A stretch of DNA of 21,677 bases. Source: a virus. The translations under genes and the position numbers were made by a program. Each line of letters opens with the position of its first letter. Position 1 is the stretch's first letter. The stretch spans positions 1-21,677 of the IMG/VR virus record IMGVR_UViG_3300032293_000769. One strand, 5' to 3'. Below are positions 1-5,012 of the stretch, in pieces. The notes below the pieces were generated by a model. It was not told where the DNA came from. It saw nothing but the letters and a program-made list of their open reading frames with translations, and ran no database searches.

Positions 1-42
1 CCTTCTAATTGGGACGGCACATATCGGGCTACGAATAAATGA
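1..42 (+). CDS. 3' end of an unidentified plus-strand gene (partial)
   Basis: Frame 1 is open from the window edge to a TGA at 40-42 and encodes the last 13 residues of a protein ending [10 protein letters not shown]. The stop overlaps the desaturase start as ATGA, the coupling seen throughout this genome, which is the main reason to believe in it. Only 39 coding bases are visible, so the product cannot be named. Confidence 0.4.
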   Translation, partial: PSNWDGTYRATNK

Positions 43-743
43 ACATTATACTTTACACACTTGTAGTAACACACATAACAATTATATCAGTAACACTATA
101 CCTACATCGCTCACAAACGCACCGTGGAGTTACATTTAATCCAGTAGTGAACCATTTCTTTAGATTTTGGTTGTGGATGACTACTGCAATGGTTACAAAG
201 CAATGGGTAGCAATACACCGTAAACACCATCAGTATAGTGATGTAGAAGGAGACCCACATAGTCCTAAATTATTTGGCATTAAAAATATATTATTTCGTG
301 GAGTTTATTATTACTATGTTACGGCCAAAGATGCGAGAATGACATTATCTTATGGTAAAGGAACACCAGAGGATTGGATAGAGAAAAATATATATTCAAA
401 ATATAACTATGCCGGTGTTTGTTTGATGTTGATAATCAATGTCGTATTATTTGGATGGATTGGTCCTATAATTTGGTTGATTCAAATGTTATGGATTCCA
501 TTTTGGGCAGCTGGTGTTATCAACGGAATAGGACATTGGTTTGGGTATCGTAACGGAACAACTAGAGATAATTCTCACAACATACTTCCAATAGGCATTT
601 GGATTGGTGGAGAAGAATTACATAACAATCATCATTTGGATCCAGCAAATCCAAAATTGAGTAAGAAGTGGTTTGAATTTGATGCTGGTTGGTTCTACAT
701 TAAAGTATTAGAAAAACTCAAACTAGCAAAACTTAAGCATTAA
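39..743 (+). CDS. Membrane fatty acid desaturase (delta-9 type)
   Basis: A 234-residue integral membrane di-iron desaturase that should put a cis double bond into fatty acyl chains, using O2 and a reductant. The three histidine boxes are visible: HRSQTH (23-28), HRKHH (60-64) and HNNHH (195-199), with the supporting GHWFGYRN segment around 165-172. Hydrophobic stretches lie near 3-21, 41-55 and 124-165, as in the acyl-lipid/acyl-CoA delta-9 family, though at 234 residues it is at the short end for that family. The ATG overlaps the stop of the preceding gene (ATGA), suggesting translational coupling. It is the only complete plus-strand gene here and converges on the iscA-like gene with an 11-bp tail overlap. 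It is probably an auxiliary metabolic gene that alters membrane fluidity; substrate and position of desaturation are inferred from family only. Confidence 0.9.
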   Translation: MNIILYTLVVTHITIISVTLYLHRSQTHRGVTFNPVVNHFFRFWLWMTTAMVTKQWVAIHRKHHQYSDVEGDPHSPKLFGIKNILFRGVYYYYVTAKDARMTLSYGKGTPEDWIEKNIYSKYNYAGVCLMLIINVVLFGWIGPIIWLIQMLWIPFWAAGVINGIGHWFGYRNGTTRDNSHNILPIGIWIGGEELHNNHHLDPANPKLSKKWFEFDAGWFYIKVLEKLKLAKLKH

Positions 744-1056
744 AAGAAGAACCGCAACCACAGGTAGATTTGGCATTTGGGTTACTAATAACAAACTGTG
801 AATTGAATTTTTCTTCTTTATAATCCAATGTTGCGCCTTGTAGATATTGTGAAGAAATTATATCAACGACCACTTTGATGCCTTCATTTTCAATCACAAA
901 ATCATCTTCATTAATTTCTTCATCAAAAGTAAATCCATATTGATAACCAGAGCAACCGCCACCTTGCACAAACATTCTTAAAGCTCCATTCGGTAGTTTT
1001 TCTTCAACCAACAAATCACGAACTTTATTAATTGCACTACTGGTTATTTGAATCAT
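733..1056 (-). CDS. iscA: A-type iron-sulfur carrier (IscA/ErpA/HesB family)
   Basis: A 107-residue protein of the usual family length. The three conserved cysteines are present: Cys35 in [11 protein letters not shown], and Cys99 and Cys101 in the C-terminal TCGCGSSF. A-type carriers receive Fe-S clusters from a scaffold and pass them to apo-enzymes in the cytoplasm. No scaffold or desulfurase gene is nearby, so it probably works with the host machinery. The start overlaps the end of the upstream 56-residue gene by 20 bp, and the stop overlaps the convergent desaturase gene. IscA, ErpA and SufA cannot be separated by eye, so the symbol is only a family label. No enzyme in this window is an obvious cluster client (the desaturase is a di-iron, not an Fe-S, enzyme). 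Confidence 0.92.
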   Translation of the reverse strand: MIQITSSAINKVRDLLVEEKLPNGALRMFVQGGGCSGYQYGFTFDEEINEDDFVIENEGIKVVVDIISSQYLQGATLDYKEEKFNSQFVISNPNAKSTCGCGSSFNA

Positions 1057-1207
1057 TTTGTTTTTCTATTTGTTTAAATTCTTCATCTTCAGCAATAGCA
1101 TCATCAATTTCTTTTGGTTCAGGTGGCTCAGCCCCAGTGCAAGAACCACCATCTTTGAACCATAAATCTAAAGCCATTTGTCGGTACTTTTCGATATCGC
1201 TGGTCAT
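1037..1207 (-). CDS. Small acidic protein of unknown function (56 aa)
   Basis: An ORF of 56 residues beginning [16 protein letters not shown] and ending in a charged, low-complexity tail. Its ATG overlaps the stop of the upstream 40-residue gene (ATGA), and its 3' end runs into the iscA-like gene. The overlapping arrangement and complete use of the space support a real gene. No family is recognised. The single motif-like feature is [16 protein letters not shown], a Cys/Gly/Pro segment. Confidence 0.65.
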   Translation of the reverse strand: MTSDIEKYRQMALDLWFKDGGSCTGAEPPEPKEIDDAIAEDEEFKQIEKQNDSNNQ

Positions 1208-1326
1208 CTTCCTCTACCTGCTTTTCTTTGAACTGTCATTTTAGGAACAAAGTTTTGTTTTGGTTTTTGAACTGGTGATTTTTGATTTGGCTTCATTACT
1301 GTTGGGGGTTTCTTTTGTTCAGTCAT
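1204..1326 (-). CDS. Small basic Pro/Lys-rich protein (40 aa)
   Basis: A 40-residue basic peptide (MTEQKKPPTVMKPNQK...RKAGRGR) rich in Lys, Pro and Gln and probably disordered. It has the clearest ribosome binding site nearby, AAGGAG eight bases before the ATG, and ends in an ATGA overlap with the 56-residue gene. The RBS starts directly after the CCA end of tRNA-Met. No family is recognised. The RKAG-type basic tail recalls the 64-residue protein at 2982-3176, but that is weak. Confidence 0.6.
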   Translation of the reverse strand: MTEQKKPPTVMKPNQKSPVQKPKQNFVPKMTVQRKAGRGR

Positions 1327-1339
1327 GATATCTCCTTAG

Positions 1340-1413
1340 TGGTTGCGGATCCTGGACTCGAACCAAGAACTGAGGATTATGAGTCCTCTGTGATTCCTTT
1401 TCACCAACCCGCT
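1340..1413 (-). tRNA. tRNA-Met (CAU)
   Basis: A 74-nt cloverleaf with encoded CCA (1342-1340). The anticodon stem is GAGGA/TCCTC around loop CTCATAA (anticodon CAT), the T-arm is CTTGG-TTCGAGT-CCAGG and the D-stem is GTGA/TCAC. The first acceptor pair is A1-A72, a mismatch. The anticodon stem lacks the three G-C pairs of an initiator, so this is an elongator. G4-C69 and G5-C68 do not match the TilS determinants of tRNA-Ile2, so Met is preferred over lysidine-Ile. Confidence 0.88.
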
Positions 1414-1501
1414 ATAATTATATATGTCAAAAACTAAATTAACTTTTTTGGATTTTGAAACCGTTGGAAAAATTTTCGGAGGTTCCGACTGTCCAACCTT
1501 T

Positions 1502-1759
1502 TTAGTAAACCAGAATTACATGTTCGATAGCAACGACATAAAATTCTTTATCTAATTCTTTACCTGAAACTTTTACTGCACCGTTCCAATTAATTAGAAC
1601 TTCATCTCCAACAGAAACTTCATCAACTTTAGGACCAATAGATTCAACTAATGCTCTATCAGGACCTTCTGATGATTTAAGAATGATGCCAAATTCAGTT
1701 TGTTTTTCACCTGCAATGCGTGAAACAACAATCTTGTCCTTTAATGGTTTCAAAATCAT
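1502..1759 (-). CDS. groES: GroES-like co-chaperonin
   Basis: An 85-residue Cpn10-fold protein. The start MILKPLKDKIVVSRI matches the first strands of GroES, residues about 16-32 form the mobile loop with the hydrophobic GIIL contact (24-27), and VGDEVLINWNG and EFYVVAIEHV match the later strands. It is slightly shorter than bacterial GroES (about 97) and shorter than T4 gp31 (111). It should cap host GroEL, probably to help fold the capsid protein as gp31 does in T4; that role is inferred. The RBS is AAAGG, 7 bases before the ATG. It follows a long repeat-rich leader (1760-2157) and is followed by tRNA-Met. Confidence 0.9.
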   Translation of the reverse strand: MILKPLKDKIVVSRIAGEKQTEFGIILKSSEGPDRALVESIGPKVDEVSVGDEVLINWNGAVKVSGKELDKEFYVVAIEHVILVY

Positions 1760-2157
1760 GATTTACCTTTCAATCAAATTAGTATGTAGTCATTGTTGAG
1801 AATACTGTTATGTGTTTAAGAGAATTCAAACGAGCCCCGTAAGGGACAAATCCGTTATTATACTTCTCTCCTATCATCGTCAATGCCACCTCAGCATGTG
1901 GCGTTCTCCATAGCTAGAGTGAGTTAGACAGGATTCTTATCTTCCTTAACAGTTAGGATTGCTTATTCTTTCTTGCACATTCTCAACAATGCTCTTTGTC
2001 CCTAAACAAAGAACCTTGTGTCTTGCCTGAGTGGCTCCGGACGACAATCCTCAGGCCTGAATGAGGATACTCGGACACAGCCATTCGTCTTTGTATTTTT
2101 CGCCACTTTGTGCATAACAGAATAGGGATTATCTGTCATAGGCATAGCACCTCTGTT
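1760..2157 (-). other. Repeat-rich intergenic stretch upstream of groES, candidate structured RNA
   Basis: These 398 bases hold no convincing long gene but much self-complementarity. A perfect 13-bp inverted repeat (1791-1803 with 1979-1991) closes a 175-nt interior. Inside are GCCAC/GTGGC (1885-1889/1898-1902) and a nested stem series (1819-1824/1864-1869, 1829-1832/1853-1856, 1835-1838/1843-1846) whose wobble pairs work only in the minus-strand RNA. Outside is a 7-bp hairpin (1993-1999/2006-2012) and a nested element at 2017-2079. A weak promoter-like pair, TTGACG-N15-TATAAT (1883-1857), could serve groES, but its spacer is short. It could be a groES leader or an independent small RNA; no known RNA family was recognised. 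Confidence 0.45.
2002..2139 (-). CDS. Possible small protein (45 aa)
   Basis: An ORF beginning MTDNPYSVMHKVAKNTK with GAGGTG eight bases before this ATG. A second ATG two codons earlier is too close to that site. It would be the first gene after tRNA-Gly. Its second half coincides with the nested stem-loops at 2017-2079, so the bases may be constrained as RNA rather than as protein. No family is recognised and the residue composition is only moderately protein-like. Confidence 0.3.
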   Translation of the reverse strand: MTDNPYSVMHKVAKNTKTNGCVRVSSFRPEDCRPEPLRQDTRFFV

Positions 2158-2231
2158 TGGAGCGGGATGACAGAATCGAACTGACAACGAAAGGTTGGAA
2201 ACCTTTAGTTTTACCATTAAACTAATCCCGC
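2158..2231 (-). tRNA. tRNA-Gly (UCC)
   Basis: A 74-nt cloverleaf with a perfect acceptor stem GCGGGAT/ATCCCGC, discriminator T and encoded CCA (2160-2158). The anticodon stem AAAGG/CCTTT encloses TTTCCAA, giving anticodon TCC for GGA codons. The T-loop is TTCGATT. It begins two bases after the stop codon of the 42-residue ORF. Confidence 0.95.
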
Positions 2232-2232
2232 A

Positions 2233-2361
2233 TTAATCTTTTCTTGCTTTCTTTTTTGCTTCTAATCTATCTAGTAAATCTAATAATTCTTGTTTTGTTA
2301 ATGTTCTACCCCAGCTAGATGTTGGTGTGTTTGCTTGAGGAACAACTTCAACTTTTTTCAT
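2233..2361 (-). CDS. Small protein (42 aa) starting on the tRNA-Thr CCA end
   Basis: A 42-residue ORF (MKKVEVVPQANTPTSSWGRT...) with an amphipathic, charged C-terminus (TKQELLDLLDRLEAKKKARK) that looks like a short helix. It fills the whole space between tRNA-Thr and tRNA-Gly. Its ATG uses the last A of the tRNA-Thr CCA, and the only Shine-Dalgarno-like bases (AGGTGAGG) lie inside the tRNA 3' T-stem and acceptor strand. Function unknown; the protein-like composition and exact fit argue that it is real. Confidence 0.6.
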   Translation of the reverse strand: MKKVEVVPQANTPTSSWGRTLTKQELLDLLDRLEAKKKARKD

Positions 2362-2435
2362 GGTGCCCTCACCTGGAATCGAACTAGGATTTGATGATTA
2401 CAAGTCAACTGTAATGGCCATTATACTATGAGGGC
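2361..2435 (-). tRNA. tRNA-Thr (UGU)
   Basis: A 75-nt cloverleaf with acceptor GCCCTCA/TGAGGGC, discriminator A and encoded CCA (2363-2361). The anticodon loop is CTTGTAA (anticodon TGT, ACA codons). The anticodon stem GTTGA/TCATC has one T-T mismatch. The final A is shared with the start codon of the next ORF. Confidence 0.92.
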
Positions 2436-2440
2436 AAATA

Positions 2441-2635
2441 TTAAACTGTGGCTGGCGTTTGAGTTTGAGTTCGTCTTGTAATTGCTCGTTGAATTTTTGC
2501 TTTGTGTTTTTTGCGAGCACCATCTAACAATTTTGTTAATTGCTCAACGTTCAAAGGACCTAATCTTGGCTTGCCAGTTTTGGTCAACATAGGATTTGAT
2601 TTACGAGTTTTTTGATTTGAACCTTTGGCTGCCAT
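2441..2635 (-). CDS. Small basic protein of unknown function (64 aa)
   Basis: A 64-residue, strongly basic protein (MAAKGSNQKTRKSNPMLTK...) with a central segment VEQLTKLLDGARKKHKAKIQ likely to form a helix, and a Thr/Gln-rich tail. The composition suggests nucleic-acid binding, but no family is recognised. The RBS-like AAGGA sits about 10 bases upstream. It is the first gene after the promoter at 2797-2825, behind a leader of about 150 nt, and stops five bases before tRNA-Thr, so the two are probably co-transcribed. Confidence 0.7.
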   Translation of the reverse strand: MAAKGSNQKTRKSNPMLTKTGKPRLGPLNVEQLTKLLDGARKKHKAKIQRAITRRTQTQTPATV

Positions 2636-2639
2636 GATA

Positions 2640-2795
2640 TTATATCCTTTAAACTAAAATTTGGAGCGGTGGTCTGCTATGCTCAGATAACTCAAGAGGG
2701 TATCTCAAATCGTACTATTACACACCGCATATCCTGCTTACCGGTTACAGGGTCACTTAATGACGGAAGTTTTGCTGTTTCACAACAGTAAATCT
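2640..2795 (-). other. Untranslated leader with stem-loops
   Basis: The stretch between the promoter at 2797-2825 and the 64-residue gene holds no gene. The minus-strand RNA can form a hairpin with a GTGA loop (CTGTT/AACAG) at its 5' end. A perfect 6-bp stem GCGGTG/CACCGC (2723-2728 with 2666-2671) encloses a second stem AGATA/TATCT (2701-2705 with 2685-2689). No known riboswitch was recognised. Confidence 0.4.
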
Positions 2796-2796
2796 A

Positions 2797-2825
2797 ATTA
2801 TATACTTATCTATGATGATTGTCAA
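2797..2825 (-). promoter_or_regulatory. Sigma70-type promoter, TTGACA-N17-TATAAT
   Basis: A perfect consensus -35 (2825-2820) and -10 (2802-2797) with a 17-bp spacer; transcription should start near 2790. It reads into the 64-residue gene, tRNA-Thr, the 42-residue ORF and tRNA-Gly. Confidence 0.85.
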
Positions 2826-2843
2826 TAGATGTTGTGGTACACT

Positions 2844-2918
2844 TGGTGGGCCAAAATAGAATTGAACTATTACTCAACCGATTATGAGTCGGACGCTTTA
2901 CCATTAAGCTATTGGCCC
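2844..2918 (-). tRNA. tRNA with CAU anticodon, probably Ile2 (lysidine type), otherwise Met
   Basis: A 75-nt cloverleaf with a perfect acceptor GGGCCAA/TTGGCCC, discriminator A and encoded CCA (2846-2844). The anticodon stem CCGA/TCGG encloses CTCATAA. The T-loop is TTCAATT. The C4-G69 and C5-G68 pairs match the determinants used by TilS on tRNA-Ile2, unlike the second CAU tRNA at 1340-1413, so this one would read AUA codons after modification. That assignment is inference. Confidence 0.85.
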
Positions 2919-2920
2919 TC

Positions 2921-2995
2921 TGGTCCGTCCACCAGGAATCGAACCTGGAAATCAGACTTAGAAGGTCTGTGTTATATCCATTTAACTATGGACAG
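2921..2995 (-). tRNA. tRNA-Arg (UCU)
   Basis: A 75-nt cloverleaf with acceptor CTGTCCA/TGGACGG (one T-G pair), discriminator A and encoded CCA (2923-2921). The anticodon stem CAGAC/GTCTG encloses CTTCTAA, anticodon TCT for AGA codons. The T-arm is CCAGG-TTCGATT-CCTGG. It lies two bases upstream of the CAU tRNA. Its 5' end overlaps the last 14 bases of the 64-residue gene at 2982-3176. Confidence 0.95.
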
Positions 2996-3176
2996 AATGT
3001 ATCCTATTATACACACTATTAACTGTAATGTCAATAATAGGATACATTTTATCCTTAATCTTTACCTTATCGTTACGCCTTATAGCTTTGTTACTTTTAC
3101 GGTGACTCCCCGCTTTACGAAACAATGCCAGTTTGACAAGATAGTTTCGTGGTTGGGGAGTATTTTTCTTCTTCAT
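2982..3176 (-). CDS. Small basic conserved phage protein (64 aa)
   Basis: The start MKKKNTPQPRNYLVKLA is chosen because AAGGAG lies seven bases upstream; an in-frame ATG 29 codons earlier lacks such a site. The segment LFRKAGSHRKSNKAIRR resembles small basic proteins seen in many tailed phages; function is unknown, and that resemblance is from memory. The last roughly 20 residues look atypical because they are encoded by the inverted repeat and promoter at 2996-3048 and by the first bases of tRNA-Arg. The ancestral protein may have ended earlier and been extended when the tRNA block was inserted. Confidence 0.75.
   Translation of the reverse strand: MKKKNTPQPRNYLVKLALFRKAGSHRKSNKAIRRNDKVKIKDKMYPIIDITVNSVYNRIHSVHS
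2996..3048. repeat. 15-bp perfect inverted repeat around a promoter
   Basis: The arms 2996-3010 and 3034-3048 are exact reverse complements (AATGTATCCTATTAT and its partner), separated by 23 bp. One arm contains most of the -10 of the promoter at 3006-3034, and the other begins at the edge of its -35. It could be an operator or a hairpin near the start of the tRNA transcript. Confidence 0.85.
3006..3034 (-). promoter_or_regulatory. Sigma70-type promoter for the tRNA pair, TTGACA-N17-TATAAT
   Basis: A perfect -35 (3034-3029) and -10 (3011-3006) with a 17-bp spacer, inside the 3' end of the 64-residue gene. Transcription should start near 2999, only about four bases before the tRNA-Arg 5' end. 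Confidence 0.85.
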
Positions 3177-3282
3177 AATACTCTCCTTAAAAAATGAAGC
3201 TCGTTGTGTAAACGGGACGGCAAACTCCGTTGTTGTTTGGCCAAGAATCCTCAACCCAGTCATTACACTTGATACAACAAAC

Positions 3283-3795
3283 TTATTGTGGGAGTTTCCA
3301 TCCTAGAGGTTCCGGATCAATAGGACTGTCCGGATTTTGAATGCCAAAGAATACTTCCCACAATTTTTCTTTTACTGCAAACTTACTGAATAGTCCAGAT
3401 TCCATACCATGTGCTTCTATTTCCCATGGTTGAACCCAATAATCCAAGTTATCCGAATCAACCCTAATACCTTTCCAACGAGTTAATGTTTCGTTGGTTT
3501 CACCATAAACATATTGTTTAATGTGTGTCATTTCATGAGCTAGAGTTTTTAATATCTCGGCTGCACCAATACCAGAATGAATCTCAATTTCAAACTCTCT
3601 TGCTTTACGAGAACTATTATACTCCAATATCTGAGCGTAACCGTAAGCTTCTATTTTGGAACTAAATTTAATTCGCAAATAGATATTTTCTAGTAATTTT
3701 GGTGAAATGAGTTCTTGAGCGTAGAACTGCGCCGCTCGCTTGACGTACGGACGAAATTGTTTTTTATCGGGACAACCAACTATACTTAACTGCAT
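3283..3795 (-). CDS. Zinc metallopeptidase-like protein (HExxH)
   Basis: A 170-residue protein with the zinc motif HEMTH (87-91) in the context TLAHEMTHIKQYVYGE. Downstream, PWEIEAHG (123-130) would supply the third ligand, Glu125 or Glu127. This pattern belongs to small SprT/gluzincin-like putative peptidases found in phages. No signal peptide is seen, so it should act in the cytoplasm or in the virion; the substrate is unknown. The ATG at 3795 is preferred because AAGGAG lies nearby; a GTG at 3852 in the same frame is possible but less supported. A CATAAATA at 3866-3859 resembles the late promoter motif, one mismatch from TATAAATA. Confidence 0.75.
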   Translation of the reverse strand: MQLSIVGCPDKKQFRPYVKRAAQFYAQELISPKLLENIYLRIKFSSKIEAYGYAQILEYNSSRKAREFEIEIHSGIGAAEILKTLAHEMTHIKQYVYGETNETLTRWKGIRVDSDNLDYWVQPWEIEAHGMESGLFSKFAVKEKLWEVFFGIQNPDSPIDPEPLGWKLPQ

Positions 3796-3892
3796 TTTAG
3801 GTCTCTCCTTAGTAAATTGACCCAATAATTGCATTACTCCGTTCCAACTCACACTGCTTATTTATGATAAACATCAATTTCACCTGGTAAAA

Positions 3893-4372
3893 TTACTTTT
3901 CTACCTTAAATATCATTATATCACATTTGGTCAAAAAGTCAAGCCCCATTGAATCCTTGTAGGAATCACGGTAATATACCTTTTTAATGCCTGCGGTATA
4001 CATTTGTTTAGCACAGTCAATACAAGGTGCATGGGTCAGGAACATTGTGGAACCATCTCCAGACTCAGAACTCTTGGCCAACTTAGCGATGGCATTAGCC
4101 TCTGCATGAATCACCTCAGGTTTGGTTTTCAGAATGTAGTAACTATCTTCATCTTCCGCTTTAAATAACCATGGGTCATCTCGAAAATTACCAAAAACAT
4201 AATGTTTATATTCACAAGTATTATCCCAACCTGCTGGCATTCCATTATAACCGATACTAATAATTCGGTCATCTTTTACTACAATGGCACCAACCTGTAG
4301 TCGTTTGGCAGAAGATAGTTTTGCAAACCTTTCGGCCACATCCATATATGCATCAACAAATTTTTGTTTCAT
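3893..4372 (-). CDS. cd: Deoxycytidylate (dCMP) deaminase
   Basis: A 159-residue zinc deaminase that should convert dCMP to dUMP, feeding dTTP synthesis. The zinc site is His89 with catalytic Glu91 (HAEANAI) and Cys117/Cys120 (PCIDC). The conserved YNGMPAG segment (42-48) is also present. T4 gene cd encodes the same activity (193 aa); this one is shorter. The ATG overlaps the stop of the 60-residue gene (TAATG), and no strong RBS is seen, so translation is probably coupled. A TTG two codons upstream is the only alternative nearby. Confidence 0.92.
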   Translation of the reverse strand: MKQKFVDAYMDVAERFAKLSSAKRLQVGAIVVKDDRIISIGYNGMPAGWDNTCEYKHYVFGNFRDDPWLFKAEDEDSYYILKTKPEVIHAEANAIAKLAKSSESGDGSTMFLTHAPCIDCAKQMYTAGIKKVYYRDSYKDSMGLDFLTKCDIMIFKVEK

Positions 4373-4554
4373 TACCAAGAACCATCATCAAACCAAACAC
4401 GAATTGTAATTGGTAAAAGCTCTAGTATAAAAGCGTCCTGTTCCCATGCTTCATTGGTTTTAAAATATTCACAACTCAATCTCCAATGAAATGGATTTAA
4501 CTTTAAGGTAATGTTGCAACCAGAATATTTTAACCACTTCATCAAAGTTTTCAT
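4372..4554 (-). CDS. Small protein of unknown function (60 aa)
   Basis: A 60-residue protein rich in aromatic residues, with a C-terminal ELLPITIRVWFDDGSW that suggests beta strands. RBS AAGGA is six bases before the ATG, which overlaps the previous stop (ATGA). It sits in an overlapping chain of four genes ending in dCMP deaminase. No family is named with confidence, and no membrane segment or cysteine pair is obvious. Confidence 0.75.
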   Translation of the reverse strand: MKTLMKWLKYSGCNITLKLNPFHWRLSCEYFKTNEAWEQDAFILELLPITIRVWFDDGSW

Positions 4555-4757
4555 TTCAATCCTTTGAGTGTGTATTCTGTGATTTTATCTTTTACCATAG
4601 AAGGAACATCTAGATAAGGCCACTCCAAAAAGAATGGACATCCATCATTTCCCCAAGAATGGTTGTGAAGATATTTTTTAACTAATTTTAAATCATCTTT
4701 ACTACTGGCATCAAATTCATGACGTTGCATATTTTTAAAATTTTGAATTTTATTCAT
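4551..4757 (-). CDS. Small protein of unknown function (68 aa)
   Basis: A 68-residue protein with a charged N-terminal helix-like half and a second half WGNDGCPFFLEWPYLDVPSM, rich in aromatic residues and Pro. It has RBS GGAG eight bases upstream and ATGA overlaps on both sides. Not recognised. Confidence 0.75.
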   Translation of the reverse strand: MNKIQNFKNMQRHEFDASSKDDLKLVKKYLHNHSWGNDGCPFFLEWPYLDVPSMVKDKITEYTLKGLK

Positions 4758-4951
4758 TTCACATACTCCACATTATCTTTACGCAACCAAAAAGTGTGTT
4801 GCAACTTTTCACTAGGAACTTCTTTAACCACGGGAATAAAGGTAACACCTTCAATTTCTCTGGTGTCCCAGTTAGAGAAGGTGTAATAGGTGTCAGAGTT
4901 CGTTTTTGAACGAACCTTTTTTAGAATAGGTTTAATTTTCACATTTTTCAT
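4754..4951 (-). CDS. Small protein of unknown function (65 aa)
   Basis: A basic-start 65-residue protein (MKNVKIKPILKKVRSK...) with alternating hydrophobic strands. The ATG at 4951 is chosen because the strong promoter at 4961-4989 lies just upstream and would be inside the gene if the TTG at 4993 were used. The predicted transcript would start only about three bases before this ATG, leaving no room for an RBS. It is the first gene of the chain leading to dCMP deaminase. Function not recognised. Confidence 0.65.
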   Translation of the reverse strand: MKNVKIKPILKKVRSKTNSDTYYTFSNWDTREIEGVTFIPVVKEVPSEKLQHTFWLRKDNVEYVK

Positions 4952-4960
4952 AGTATATAC

Positions 4961-4989
4961 ATTATAACATAAAGATGAGGGATTGGCAA
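4961..4989 (-). promoter_or_regulatory. Sigma70-type promoter, TTGCCA-N17-TATAAT
   Basis: -35 TTGCCA (4989-4984) and a perfect -10 (4966-4961) with a 17-bp spacer. The -35 lies in the distal half of the terminator hairpin that ends the hsp20 unit. The start site is predicted near 4954. Confidence 0.75.
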
Positions 4990-5001
4990 CCAACCCCTCA
5001 T
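4975..5001 (-). terminator. Hairpin terminator candidate after hsp20
   Basis: The minus-strand RNA forms a 12-bp stem (ATGAGGG, one G-U, TTGG / CCAA, CCCTCAT) with a 3-nt loop. The wobble pair exists only in the minus-strand RNA, which points to that strand. The following CTTTATGTT is a poor U-tract, so termination may be partial. Confidence 0.55.
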
Positions 5002-5012
5002 ATTATTACCAC

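Noticed and set aside
1032-1244. Plus-strand ORF of 70 codons
   Set aside because: It is the mirror of the coupled 56- and 40-residue minus-strand genes; its Ser-rich composition is typical of an antisense frame.
1417-1430. TTGACA and TATAAT boxes just upstream of tRNA-Met
   Set aside because: The boxes are adjacent rather than 16-18 bp apart, so they do not form a promoter; the TATAAT alone would start inside the tRNA.
1424-1555. Plus-strand ORF MSKTKLTFLDFETVG... of 43 codons between tRNA-Met and groES
   Set aside because: It looks protein-like for the first 20 residues but has no RBS, overlaps groES in the opposite direction and stands alone on that strand.
2035-2055. Minus-strand GAGGATTGTCGTCCGG, recalling the RNase P RNA segment GAGGAAAGTCCGG
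   Set aside because: Other universally conserved RNase P RNA segments could not be found in the surrounding 400 bases; tmRNA was also considered and lacks a T-arm and tag.
2762-2770. GACGGAAGT on the plus strand, recalling the glutamine riboswitch (glnA RNA) core
   Set aside because: The rest of the riboswitch consensus is missing, and there is no plus-strand gene downstream.
2829-3197. Plus-strand ORF of 122 codons
   Set aside because: It runs across two tRNA genes and the 64-residue gene on the other strand; no RBS and no protein-like pattern.
3809-3874. Minus-strand 21-residue ORF between dCMP deaminase and the metallopeptidase, with AGGTG before the ATG
   Set aside because: Too short to tell from chance; no recognisable sequence, though the RBS spacing is good.
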